From Syncephalis plumigaleata (taxonomy: Eukaryota; Zoopagomycota; Zoopagomycetes; Zoopagales; Piptocephalidaceae), in assembly GCA_025201365.1 (NCBI GenBank), contig JAIXMF010000008.1, forward strand, positions 62,001 through 126,000: a stretch of DNA of 64,000 nt, read 5' to 3'. Shown in pieces: positions 24,813 through 35,000 of this stretch (positions are counted from its first letter, which is position 1; each line of letters starts with the position of its first letter). Position numbers and translations under genes: made by a program. The notes under the pieces are model-generated. The model searched no databases. It saw only the letters and a program-made list of their open reading frames with translations, and was not told the DNA's origin.

Positions 24813-27800
24813 GAATAATACAATTATACCCGAAAACCCAAACGAAATTATAGAATGGCCGTACGTTGGCACGTATTCGAACTTTCACCGAATACGAAGA
24901 GACGGGCCGAAGAAGATGCGTATAGTACATTGGAACGTCACAAGTGCGGCGAACGAGACTAAGCTGAGCTTAATACTCAACGCACTAGAACCGCTAGATA
25001 TAGACTGTATAATATTGACTGAGACTCGCTGGTCGAGCGCATTAGAAAGAAGCATACCGTACCGACCGGACATCCAGAGGAGATACTCAGTTATCACCGC
25101 GGGAGCCGGAGACGACGACACACCAAATTACCATGGAGTGGCGATGCTGCTGAAGAAGGAATGGACGAAGCACATCCAGGAGATCTATAGAGTAGATAGG
25201 AGAATGCTAGGAGTACGTATGGCTTTTCGCGGTAGAGGTCTGTTGATTGTCGGGCTCCTATATCCCACAGATCAGGGGAGAAGAGATGCCGGGACAGCAA
25301 ACAACATGTACAATACCCTAAAAGTCTGGTTGAACAAAGCCCGTGAGAAGAGAGCCGAGACGATAGTCGCAGGCGACTTTAACGCAACACCACAACCATG
25401 GATTGACAGGAGCTCGGTACGTCACCACGCGTTGCCATCCACGCAACAAGAAGGAGATGCACCGGACTTTACTGCTCCGGCGAGTAGTAGAGCAGAAACG
25501 CAACTACTAGAGTACTTACTTGATCAACGACAGCTCATTGACGCATGGCGATATCGATTCCCCGATGTCCGACAATTCACCAACACGATGATCGGTTCCA
25601 CATCTACTTCGAAGGCACGGCTCGACCTATTCCTGGTATCGGCAAACCTCTTGGAGCAGGTAACAGGAGTGGGCATAGAGAACGCGCTAGATACCTCTGA
25701 CGACACCAGTTACATAAACGAAGGTATACCTGGATCTCACCAGCCCATCCTATTAGAGCTGTCCACCTCTATGATGTTCCCGCAGGCCGAGGACAGAGTT
25801 ACCCAACCTAGAAAGATACTGAACAACAAGAGTGTGACTGAAACGCAATGGAGTAACTACTCTGAGGCGACAGACAAGGACTGGTGCAGCATGATGGAAG
25901 AAGCAGAGAGATTTACGCGTACTCAACCGAACTTACCACACTCGAATATGCCTTACATCAGCGAGCTATGGAACAAGCTCTCCACTCACCTGATGAAATG
26001 TGCCGAGGACACCTTACCGTTCACGACCGTCCGCAAACGGAAGCCCAACAAACCTATGATGTTAAATCCCACGCTACAAGTAACCAGGAAGCTAGCAAGG
26101 ATCCTGCGCAAAGGTGGATCAGATAGAAGGATAGGAGGCGAGATCAGAAGAATAGCCGCGCAACATCCTAGCGTGGAGCTATTGGCCGAATCGGCGAACA
26201 GTCATGGTGGGATCATCCTAGGAGAGATTAGAAGGCTGAGGACGAGATTACACAACCAATATAGTCGTGCAAGGAAAAGAGAGGTAGCTGACAAGATTCA
26301 AAAGGCAGTTACAGCAAGAAACTTCAACTTCCATACGGACATGAAGAGAACCTTGACGAACATATTGGAAAGAGGGAAACCTCTGCAAACCATCACGGTC
26401 GTGCAAACGAGCAGTCATGAGATCGAGGATAGACCGGAGGAAGTACGCCAGCGGGTTCGAGATTACTTCATACAGTGGATGTCGATTAGAAACGGTACGG
26501 ACCCAATGACACACCCTAGGTGGAGAGACGCCTACGCGCCAATGCCGCACGTTCACGAAAGTATATACGACAACCTCATGGACCACGTGTCGGTGGAGGA
26601 GCTGGAGGCCACGCTTCGTCAACTTCCCTCCGCTAAAGCGCCAGGAGAGTCGGGAGTCACAAACGAGATGTTGAAACAAGCCAGCAAGCGAATCCATAGA
26701 ATCATGGCAGCTATGATAACGACGTGTTTACAACGCAGCGACATACCGCAAACTTGGAAACACGGAAAAATCATACCCATCCCGAAAGTGACAGACTGGT
26801 GTGGGGATATGGCGCAGCTGCGGCCAATCACCCTGCTAGAGACGATGCGCAAACTATTCTCGATATCCATGACGAAGCGCTTACAAAACATACTGGAGAA
26901 GAATCATGTACTGCGAGGAGGGAACTTCGGCTTCACTAGGGGGAACCAAGCTACCGACTTTGTACAAATTCTGAGATCAGTGATGGATGATTCGATCTGC
27001 TACAAGAAAGGACTAGAGGTGCTCATGCTGGACGTGAAACGAGCATATGACTCGGTCTCATGGCAAAGCCTAGCCTGCTCGCTACGAAGAATAAAAGTGC
27101 CGGAAGAGTTCATAACTCTGCTAGAGAACATATTTAACAGCAGAACAGCTTCGGTTATTACAGCGCACGGTCAAACAGAAGCCCACCACCCTGAGTGCGG
27201 CTTGGACCAGGGAGAAGTGAACTCACCCACGTTATGGCTGATATTCTACGACACTCTACTCAGCAAACTCGATGAATCCAAAATAGGATACGCGATGAGA
27301 GAACGACAACCGGGCACTACACAGAAGATAGTAGCATATGGAGCCTTCGCAGATGACCTAACTCTAGTAGCAGAAGATCGTGACACCTTGCAAAAGCTGG
27401 CAGATATCTGTAGATCCTTCTTCGAACTACACGATATCGAGGTGAATTGCAACAAAACGATTCATACGGCGAAAGATCCTCTAGGCAACTCAGTAGCGGA
27501 ATCACTACCGAAAATTCGATTGGCGGAAGGAGAAGCGGGACTGGTACAGACGGTGGCGCCACCGACAATACCTTTCCGACTACTCGGCTGCTGGCTGTCC
27601 TTGGACGGCAAGAGCAAAGAGCCACTCAGAATCATCCATCAATCAGTTAAAGGGCTTTGCAGCATTATAAGGCGAAAGGAGATCAGTCACGAGATTGCGA
27701 TATATATCATCAACTCAGTGATAATACCGGCGATTACTCACAAAGCAGCTACCCTACCGCTGTCGGACTCACAGTGCGACGAGCTGGATAGAAGCTGGCT

Positions 27801-29904
27801 CACGCTAATCAAACGCAAAGCACACATGGCTAGGTCTATGCCAAACGTATTGCTATGGGCGCCGCAAGGATTCAATCTGACCAACGTTAGAGACGCTATG
27901 GACACTTCCCAAATAGCGGACTTAATGAGGAGGTTGGATAGCCCAGGTATGCTAGGTGAATCAGCGAGAGCACAAGAAGAAGCAGCATGCAGTCTTGTCA
28001 ACAGCATCAGATCGATATACAACAGTTACACGGAAACACGCGAAAGAAATAGAGTCTACGCTATTCACCTGGCATACCGACTGCATACGAGGGAGCTGAA
28101 GGTGGTACTAGGGGACGAACTCGAACAATCCAAGAGGATAGATGATATTCTGGTAGAAGACGCAGCGACTCCAACGACTCGAAGAGACGTTAGAGAAGCA
28201 GCGGAGAGGTTCGACCTAGTGGAGATGAAAGACATAGCACTGACTGACGGACTCGATACACCCAAGCTAGCGAGCTACAATGCCATCACAAATCGAAATG
28301 AAAGGCAGGGAGGCGCACCGAAATGGTACAAGAAGCTGGAAGAAAGGTGGCCCAAACTTGCATCTAAAGCCAAGAGTATGGCCATAGCAGCTAGACTGGC
28401 AGATCGAGAGGAGTACAGTACGCTGCTACCATTCACCGAGGAAAACCTAGCGGCGAGGTCCACAGACGCGCAAGGCAGGCAGTACAACTGGTCGGAGATC
28501 CAAGACAGCGAGACGGTGCTTATATGGACAGATGGATCAGTCACAAATCCAACTGGCCCAGACAAAGCAGGAGGCTACGCAGCGATAGTTATGAGAGGAA
28601 ACGCGAAAGTGGCAGTAGCAACGGGAAGGTACGCAGGTCCACACTGTCACTCAGATATGCTCGAAGCTATGGCGATAGCTCACGCGATAGCATGCGCGCC
28701 AAACAGCATAGCAATCAAGATCATGACGGACTCTATGACCTCGGTGGCCTGGTGGAAGCAGTATGTCACGGAAGCGGTGCCCTGGTCCAGAGCGAAAAGA
28801 AGAGCAACGCCCACATACAAAATATGGGAGTTGATAGCAGATAGAGTCGCGAGACGAGAAGCAAGCACAGAAATAGAATGGACTAGGGCGCATATAGGCA
28901 CAGTGGGAAACGAGATGGCAGACATGGAGGCGAAAGCGGCAGCCGTCACAACAAATCAGGTGCCTAGATGGACACTGAATACAGTGCCAGGAAAGGTCCA
29001 CCAGTACGATCTGCTGGCGTCAGGGCTGAACACATTGCTTCCACCACGACAACTGATCAAGAAACAAAGCAAGGCGCGACACGCAAGAACACTCAAGCAG
29101 CATATACTCAAGCACCACCCGTCGTTGAGGACCAGATTGGAGCAAGAGATGAACGTGGTAGCGCAAAGGGACAGAAGTGAAGATGAAAGAGCATTGAGAA
29201 GAGCGCAGCACAAGAGGGAGTTCGCGATCAAACTAGCGACGGGTCAGTTACCTACCTTAGCTAGACAGCACCTATGGAGCAAGGAAAAATACACTACGGA
29301 CGTATGCTGTAGGTGTAACAAAGGGGAAAGTGAAAATTGGAGGCATATAGTCAACTGTGACGTCAACGAGGGGGAAGTGGAAAGAAATGCGAAATTCGAA
29401 ATATTCCAGGAAGGAATGAGGATTATAAGCAGAATCAACAGGGAAAGGGCGGAAAGGTCAATCCACCCTCGACTGGTGAAAGTGGCAGAAACAGCGCACA
29501 GAGCCACCCCACTACATCCCCTCCACGATGTAGGCTACCTGCTGGGCTGGCCGAGTGAGGAGCTTCAACTAGACATGACGCAAAAGGGTCTAACAAAAGA
29601 AGAAAGAACAAGCGTCATACATCATATGTCAACGAAAGCGTTGGACATCGTATGGAGAAGAATATGGATCCCAAGATGCAAGCAGGTAAAGCGCATCATA
29701 GGCACCTGGAAATCCATCAACCAGACCCCAGCGAACCCCCCAGGCCAACTGACTGGCCCCAGACCCAGCCAGAATGCGGATCGGCCGCATACTGGCTCCT
29801 CCCACTCCTCGCCGAGTGAACCTACTTCCTGGGACTCCATCAACAAGGCAGTATTCCGAACGGAGTATTACCTCAAGATGGTAGCCCCCTCGTGGAGCCT
29901 TTAG
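24811..29904 (+). CDS. LINE ORF2: APE endonuclease, reverse transcriptase, RNase H
   Basis: This 1697-aa polyprotein nicks target DNA and copies element RNA there (target-primed reverse transcription). Visible domains in order: AP-like endonuclease (residues about 30-310: HWNVTSAAN, LTETRW, AGDFNATP, GSHQPI); reverse transcriptase (about 570-960: LRPITLLETMRKLF, DVKRAYDSV, DQGEVNSPTLW and the catalytic AFADDL near 27343-27360); RNase H (about 1230-1380: WTDGSV, LEAMAIA, MTDSM, GNEMADMEAK, giving the D-E-D-D set); and a C-terminal CCRC...H...C knuckle near 29308-29355. All catalytic signatures look intact. The separate start after ORF1 suggests reinitiation. Family: Tad1/I-like. Confidence 0.92.
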   Translation: MNNTIIPENPNEIIEWPYVGTYSNFHRIRRDGPKKMRIVHWNVTSAANETKLSLILNALEPLDIDCIILTETRWSSALERSIPYRPDIQRRYSVITAGAGDDDTPNYHGVAMLLKKEWTKHIQEIYRVDRRMLGVRMAFRGRGLLIVGLLYPTDQGRRDAGTANNMYNTLKVWLNKAREKRAETIVAGDFNATPQPWIDRSSVRHHALPSTQQEGDAPDFTAPASSRAETQLLEYLLDQRQLIDAWRYRFPDVRQFTNTMIGSTSTSKARLDLFLVSANLLEQVTGVGIENALDTSDDTSYINEGIPGSHQPILLELSTSMMFPQAEDRVTQPRKILNNKSVTETQWSNYSEATDKDWCSMMEEAERFTRTQPNLPHSNMPYISELWNKLSTHLMKCAEDTLPFTTVRKRKPNKPMMLNPTLQVTRKLARILRKGGSDRRIGGEIRRIAAQHPSVELLAESANSHGGIILGEIRRLRTRLHNQYSRARKREVADKIQKAVTARNFNFHTDMKRTLTNILERGKPLQTITVVQTSSHEIEDRPEEVRQRVRDYFIQWMSIRNGTDPMTHPRWRDAYAPMPHVHESIYDNLMDHVSVEELEATLRQLPSAKAPGESGVTNEMLKQASKRIHRIMAAMITTCLQRSDIPQTWKHGKIIPIPKVTDWCGDMAQLRPITLLETMRKLFSISMTKRLQNILEKNHVLRGGNFGFTRGNQATDFVQILRSVMDDSICYKKGLEVLMLDVKRAYDSVSWQSLACSLRRIKVPEEFITLLENIFNSRTASVITAHGQTEAHHPECGLDQGEVNSPTLWLIFYDTLLSKLDESKIGYAMRERQPGTTQKIVAYGAFADDLTLVAEDRDTLQKLADICRSFFELHDIEVNCNKTIHTAKDPLGNSVAESLPKIRLAEGEAGLVQTVAPPTIPFRLLGCWLSLDGKSKEPLRIIHQSVKGLCSIIRRKEISHEIAIYIINSVIIPAITHKAATLPLSDSQCDELDRSWLTLIKRKAHMARSMPNVLLWAPQGFNLTNVRDAMDTSQIADLMRRLDSPGMLGESARAQEEAACSLVNSIRSIYNSYTETRERNRVYAIHLAYRLHTRELKVVLGDELEQSKRIDDILVEDAATPTTRRDVREAAERFDLVEMKDIALTDGLDTPKLASYNAITNRNERQGGAPKWYKKLEERWPKLASKAKSMAIAARLADREEYSTLLPFTEENLAARSTDAQGRQYNWSEIQDSETVLIWTDGSVTNPTGPDKAGGYAAIVMRGNAKVAVATGRYAGPHCHSDMLEAMAIAHAIACAPNSIAIKIMTDSMTSVAWWKQYVTEAVPWSRAKRRATPTYKIWELIADRVARREASTEIEWTRAHIGTVGNEMADMEAKAAAVTTNQVPRWTLNTVPGKVHQYDLLASGLNTLLPPRQLIKKQSKARHARTLKQHILKHHPSLRTRLEQEMNVVAQRDRSEDERALRRAQHKREFAIKLATGQLPTLARQHLWSKEKYTTDVCCRCNKGESENWRHIVNCDVNEGEVERNAKFEIFQEGMRIISRINRERAERSIHPRLVKVAETAHRATPLHPLHDVGYLLGWPSEELQLDMTQKGLTKEERTSVIHHMSTKALDIVWRRIWIPRCKQVKRIIGTWKSINQTPANPPGQLTGPRPSQNADRPHTGSSHSSPSEPTSWDSINKAVFRTEYYLKMVAPSWSL

Positions 29905-29935
29905 GGCCGGCCCACGTAAAGACGTGGCGGCCTAA
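29901..29935 (+). other. GC-rich stem-loop spanning the LINE ORF2 stop
   Basis: Left arm 29901-29917 and right arm 29922-29935 (ACGTGGCGGCCTAA) pair completely except for three single-base bulges on the left. The loop is AAAG. The ORF2 stop TAG (29902-29904) lies in the left arm. It is far more GC-rich than the rest of the 3' UTR. Inference: an RNA structure used for recognition by the element's reverse transcriptase, or a translation-end signal. Confidence 0.65.
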
Positions 29936-30035
29936 CTCGAATCATTTTTACACAATAATTTGAGAATGCAGTTAACTTTATTCATTTAATTATTAACAGC
30001 AGCGGCCCACTTGCTTTTAAAAATAAAATAAAAAA

Positions 30036-30049
30036 ATATATAATAATGT
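30036..30049 (+). repeat. Target-site duplication, right copy
   Basis: Exact copy of 23483-23496, directly after the A-rich LINE tail. Confidence 0.85.
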
Positions 30050-30268
30050 AACATTAATGTGTGTGATTGTAGATGACATGAATCTGTTATCAAGATGTAG
30101 ATAATCAGGCAAAAATGCCGATATTCACATGTGAAACTACAAATATCATAGATAAACGCGTACACACACACACGCACACTTGTAGCATAACCGTTTCTTT
30201 TCTTTGTTCTACTTGTTGTTCTTTTATTGTTTTACACTTGTTAGTCATTACTCTCTCTTCTAGTCAAT

Positions 30269-31915
30269 ATGGTGTTTAGTCAACGTCAACAGGAAATTCG
30301 TATCTTGCTACTGGAGAATGTTAACCAAGTAGCCGTTGACCATTTACGTCAAAGTGGTTTTGACGTGGAACACCATGCTAAAGCATTACCAGAAGATGTA
30401 CTAAAGGAAAAGATACGCAATGTACATATGATTGGTATTAGGTATGTAATACATGTAATATACTAGCATGTATATACTAATAGGTTAATGATATATAGGA
30501 GTAAAACACAATTGACAGCGGATATACTCAAGGAAGCCAAGCAATTGTTGGCTATCGGTTGTTTCTGTATTGGTACTAATCAAGTGGATCTAGAAGCAGC
30601 TGCACGTCAAGGAGTAAGTGATTATCATCATGATAATATACATTGATATTGGTACTAATCACATATGTATATATATATAATTATGTATATGTATAGATAG
30701 CTGTATTCAATTCACCATTCAGTAATAGTCGTAGTGTTGGTAAGTAAATAGATCAAGAATGATTCTACTTGATATTAATATGGATTATTATGGATTATTA
30801 GCTGAATTGGTATTGGGCGAGATTATCTCACTCGCTCGTCAATTGGGTGATCGTAATCGTGAATTACACAATGGCACTTGGAATAAAGTGTCAGCGAGTT
30901 GCTACGAGATTCGTGGTAAAACATTAGGCATCGTAGGCTATGGTCATATTGGATCACAATTGAGTGTACTAGCGGAAGCAATGGGCATGCAAGTCATTTT
31001 CATGGATGTGTTGCAATTGATGCCATTGGGTTCTGCACATCCAGTCAATACATTGGATGAATTACTAAGTCAAGCGGATTTCGTTACATTACACGTACCG
31101 GAAACACCCGAGACTAAACTGATGATCGGTGCGCGAGAATTGGCACTCATGCGTAAGGGCAGCTATCTAATCAATGCTAGTAGAGGCACAGTGGTAAGTA
31201 TGATAGTAGTAGTAGTAATAGTAGTGATTGGATTATCTAATAGTTGATCGTTTAGGTGGATATCCCTGCATTGGCAGAAGCATTGAAATCCGGTCATCTA
31301 GGAGGAGCTGCGGTGGATGTCTACCCTAGTGAACCATTCAAGAATGGACCGGGTTTCGTTACCGAATTGATTGGATGTCCCAACACTATACTTACACCAC
31401 ATATTGGTAAGTAATGTTGTATTATGTGTGAAATACGAATGAATAACTCTTAATCTACAGGTGGATCTACCGAGGAGGCACAACGTGCCATTGGCGTGGA
31501 AGTATCGGCTGCATTACAGAAATTCGCGCAAACTGGCTCGACACTTGGTGCGGTCAATTATCCCGAGGTGAATTTAAGAGTGGCACCGGGTGCCGGTCGT
31601 TTAGCACGTATTCTACACACGCATCAAAATGTTCCCGGTGTGCTTAAGGTGAGTAGACAATTATATTAGCGATACATATATACATGTATACATGTAGGAC
31701 ATTGTCATTAATTGCATTCTACATGATACACGCAATAATAGGAAATTAACAACATTCTAGCGGCTCATAATGTCGAGAAACAAATATGCGACAATCGTGG
31801 TGATATTGCCTATTTGATGGCGGATCTACGCGTCGATAATGACGAGGATCTGGGCGAGATATTCAGCAAAGTCTCCATGACACCTGCGAACATCCTAACG
31901 CGTATTCTAGATTAG
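30269..31915 (+). CDS. SER3: D-3-phosphoglycerate dehydrogenase with ACT domain
   Basis: Catalyses the first, NAD-dependent step of serine synthesis: 3-phosphoglycerate to 3-phosphohydroxypyruvate, in the cytosol. Seven exons join exactly (30269-30441, 30499-30613, 30697-30739, 30802-31193, 31256-31406, 31461-31648, 31742-31915) into 1236 nt, 411 aa. Visible features: FNSPFSNSRSVAELVLGEI, the Rossmann motif GIVGYGHIGS, INASRGTVVDIPAL (catalytic Arg region), LTPHIGGSTEEAQ (catalytic His) and a C-terminal ACT domain (VNLRVAPGAGRLARILH onward) that in this family binds serine for feedback inhibition. It resembles the bacterial SerA/fungal Ser3-Ser33 type, not the long vertebrate type. Its upstream gap is now largely filled by the LINE, leaving 219 nt of original promoter. 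Confidence 0.95.
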
Positions 31916-31995
31916 ATGATTGCATCTCTCTACTCTACAAGAAAATAATCACAATTATCTAATAGGAATAATGAGTATCATACGCTCTATTATAT

Positions 31996-32019
31996 AATAA
32001 ATACAGAATGTGGTTTATT
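31996..32019. terminator. Paired poly(A) signals of SER3 and POL2 (tail-to-tail)
   Basis: AATAAA at 31996-32001 serves SER3 (+). TTTATT at 32014-32019 is AATAAA on the minus strand for POL2. The stops of the two genes are only 135 nt apart, so the transcript ends may overlap. Confidence 0.55.
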
Positions 32020-32050
32020 TTGTAAAAAGAATAATGTGATTAGATGGTTC

Positions 32051-35000
32051 TTATGTAGTACTACCACCATTATACCAACTGATAACATCAGCTAATCTCG
32101 TTAATTTCTGTAGATTAGCTAAACGATAGAATATACGCAATTGTTGTACTAATGTTTTACGCGTGGGTTGTCCGGCCAATTCATAGGATCCCGCACAATT
32201 TGTACATGTTGGTGCCAAGTGATTCTCCTTGATCCAACGACAACGTTTACACCGTAGATCTTGTAGTTGATACGCACGTACACGACGTTCCACTAATTGA
32301 ATAAGTTGATCCTCGAGTATTGATTTGTCTAATGGTTGTTGACAACTACGACACTGCCATACAATCATGACAGAATCACTAGTACCGTCACCATTACTAC
32401 TACTACTATTATTATCAGCAATGACCGGATGTGGATCTCGACATAGATCGATATCACTGCAGGTATGACAATAATTGCAGATGACTTGTGTTAAACGTAC
32501 TGACGTGCAAGGATCCTCAAATCGTGACTCGTTACTGAATTCACCAATCTTCAACAGGGCAAGTAGATTACGTCGTAACACGCGTACTTCATGACTCGCC
32601 TCCGTCTCTAATGCTAATACATGACAGATGGATAATACGAATTCCAAGGCAGGATGTCGTTGTTCACGCCATGTACCCAACTGAACGGGGAACGTGTAAT
32701 CCGATAAAGAAGCATCTGTTATTCTCAGTGGAGTATCACTATTTGATGCAAGTAATGCGGTATGTGCTTGTTTCTCAATATCCGGTACTAATCGTAATAA
32801 ATGACGCGTAAATTTACGTTCAATTAAACGCTGTACGAATTCACGATAAGCAATATCACCGTCCTTCTTATCATTACTGCTATTGCTATTGCTGTTATTG
32901 TTGCTGTTAGCGTTGTCATCACCCGAATGAATACGCGTTCTATTCGCTTTATACGTTTGATAAACGAGTTCCGAGACAAGTCGTTCGAACGAGGGGCGTA
33001 TCGCCGATGGTAGATATTCACCGAGACACCATCTCATTGATAATTCAGATGCAGTCTCCTCTTGCTCATTCTCCATAGTTGGATCATACTTGCATAGAAT
33101 ACCACCGTAATTGGCAGGATCCAACCAAATGAGTCGTTCCCAATAAATAGTAGGCGTCAGTGTTAGATGACGGAATGGTGCCTTGTCATTAATTGATTGT
33201 ATCACATAATTCAAATACGCGTAAGCATTGCCTACTAATGTCTTGGTAGTAACAATGATCATTCGATTGAAATTGGCAAAGATGACTCGACTGCCTAATC
33301 GTTTCAACTCGACTATCAATTGCGATAATACCTTGCCCATCATAGTATGTAATAATTGATGCAGTAATGGATCGTATAAGCGTGCCTGTCCACCCACCAT
33401 CCATCGTTGTACACGTTCCACGAATAGAGCAGCAAATGGATTGTTGGTCTCTGCGTATTCTTGACAAAATGCACGTATCATTGTCTTGATTAAGGCGAAT
33501 GCTGAACTAGATACGCTATTTTCATCGCTTGTTTGTATTGATGTATCATCTGTATTCGTAGTAGCATTATCCATCTCCATATTACTATTGCTATTAGTAG
33601 TTAATAGACTAGCTGTATTAGGATGATGATTGTCGATCAAATCGGTCGTTCCTAATAGATGAGCTGATTCCAATAGTGTATTCGCTGCTAGTTCTGATAG
33701 ATCGAGTGACACACAAACAGTACGATGTGAACCTGGTGTATTAATGTATGGCTCGGCTAAATCTTCCAATTCAAATCGATAATCTATATCGTATTCACGA
33801 CCAAGATCAGGATGATTATAACTGCCACTACTACTACTAGATGATAATGAAGATGACCACCATAATACATGACTATTGGCACGTAGTCTACGTGCAAAGA
33901 ATACATCCATTAGTAATTGAGTGGCATCACCATCAATATTGCCAATGGGTACATTAGCATAGCGTGCCAATGCTATTCTCTCTTGTAGCCAGATATCCAA
34001 TTCGAAGTAACGATCAAGCATTAGACGTACACACCATCGATGCCAATTCAACGCGGGGAACTGATTCTCTTCCTGATGTGATGGCATCATTAACAAGGGT
34101 GTATCTGTGAGACCACCACGTATAGTCGTACGCCAAATGGATTCAGACCATGGTGAACGTATAACAACTAGATTGGCACCCGTTCTACGATATTGATAAT
34201 ATTGCTGTTGCTGTTGTAGATGATCACCAAGTAATTGACGTATTGCTTTTAATCCAGCTGATTCTGTACGATGATAATCCACTTTGAATGTATAGTCAAT
34301 ATTATTAGATATTAATACTGAATGATCATCGTCATTATTGTCACTACTGTTGTTGTTGTACTGTTCATGTTCTGTATACATTCGTTGAATGGCAGACAAT
34401 TGTTGTTGATCACCTGCTGGATCAACAATAATAATACACGCTTGTTGTTGACGAGTAAAGAATATACCAAAGCAATGACGTGCACCTGTCATTGAATGAT
34501 ATATATAAATAGGATGTAATAAGGCGAGTGTATCTTCTCCTAAGTAGATGTTGGAAGTGGATGTATTAGGTGGTGTGATTAACTCCTCTGTAGAGAATCC
34601 ATCCTTCAAGTAGTGAACATCTGACATGGAACGTGTGGTTAATCGATCTGTCACTATTGTTTGTATACAACCGAGATCTAGTAAGGCACGATCCAACGAG
34701 GAGATCTTTGACTCGTACACGCCAACTACCATGGGATCATTACTTAATTCCTGAAAATGAGCGGCATTCTCTACGTAAGTTGTCTCCCATAATTTAATTT
34801 CGTATACATGATGTGCTCGATGTGATCTTGGTAATTGCATATGACGTTTCGTAATCTTATATAAGGTTACATCACTATCCGTGTTATCCCATTGTTGATG
34901 TCTATGATTCACGTAGAGACGACGTGGTACGTGTACTCGTATATCACATAGACGTTTATCGACTATTGCCCATACGCGTATCTGACCTGGTTGTTCCGTC

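Larger units (their letters stand above)
23497..30035 (+). mobile_element. Full-length Tad/I-like LINE (non-LTR retrotransposon)
   Basis: This 6.5-kb element has a 71-nt 5' leader, ORF1 (CCHC nucleic-acid-binding protein), a 43-nt spacer, ORF2 (endonuclease, reverse transcriptase, RNase H, C-terminal Cys/His knuckle), a 3' UTR with a stem-loop and an A-rich tail (about 30018-30036). Exact 13-14 nt target-site duplications flank it. Both ORFs are open throughout, so the copy looks young. APE-type endonuclease plus RNase H in one ORF2 fits the Tad1/I group; Tad1-like elements are the fungal members. Arginine is written mostly AGA/AGG, whereas flanking host genes use mostly CGT/CGA. It lies in the MDN1-SER3 gap, which was about 250 nt before insertion, in the same orientation as both genes. 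Confidence 0.92.

Noticed and set aside
30154-30160. ACGCGT near SER3 as a cell-cycle box
   Set aside because: A single hexamer upstream of a metabolic gene with no other support; chance is likely.
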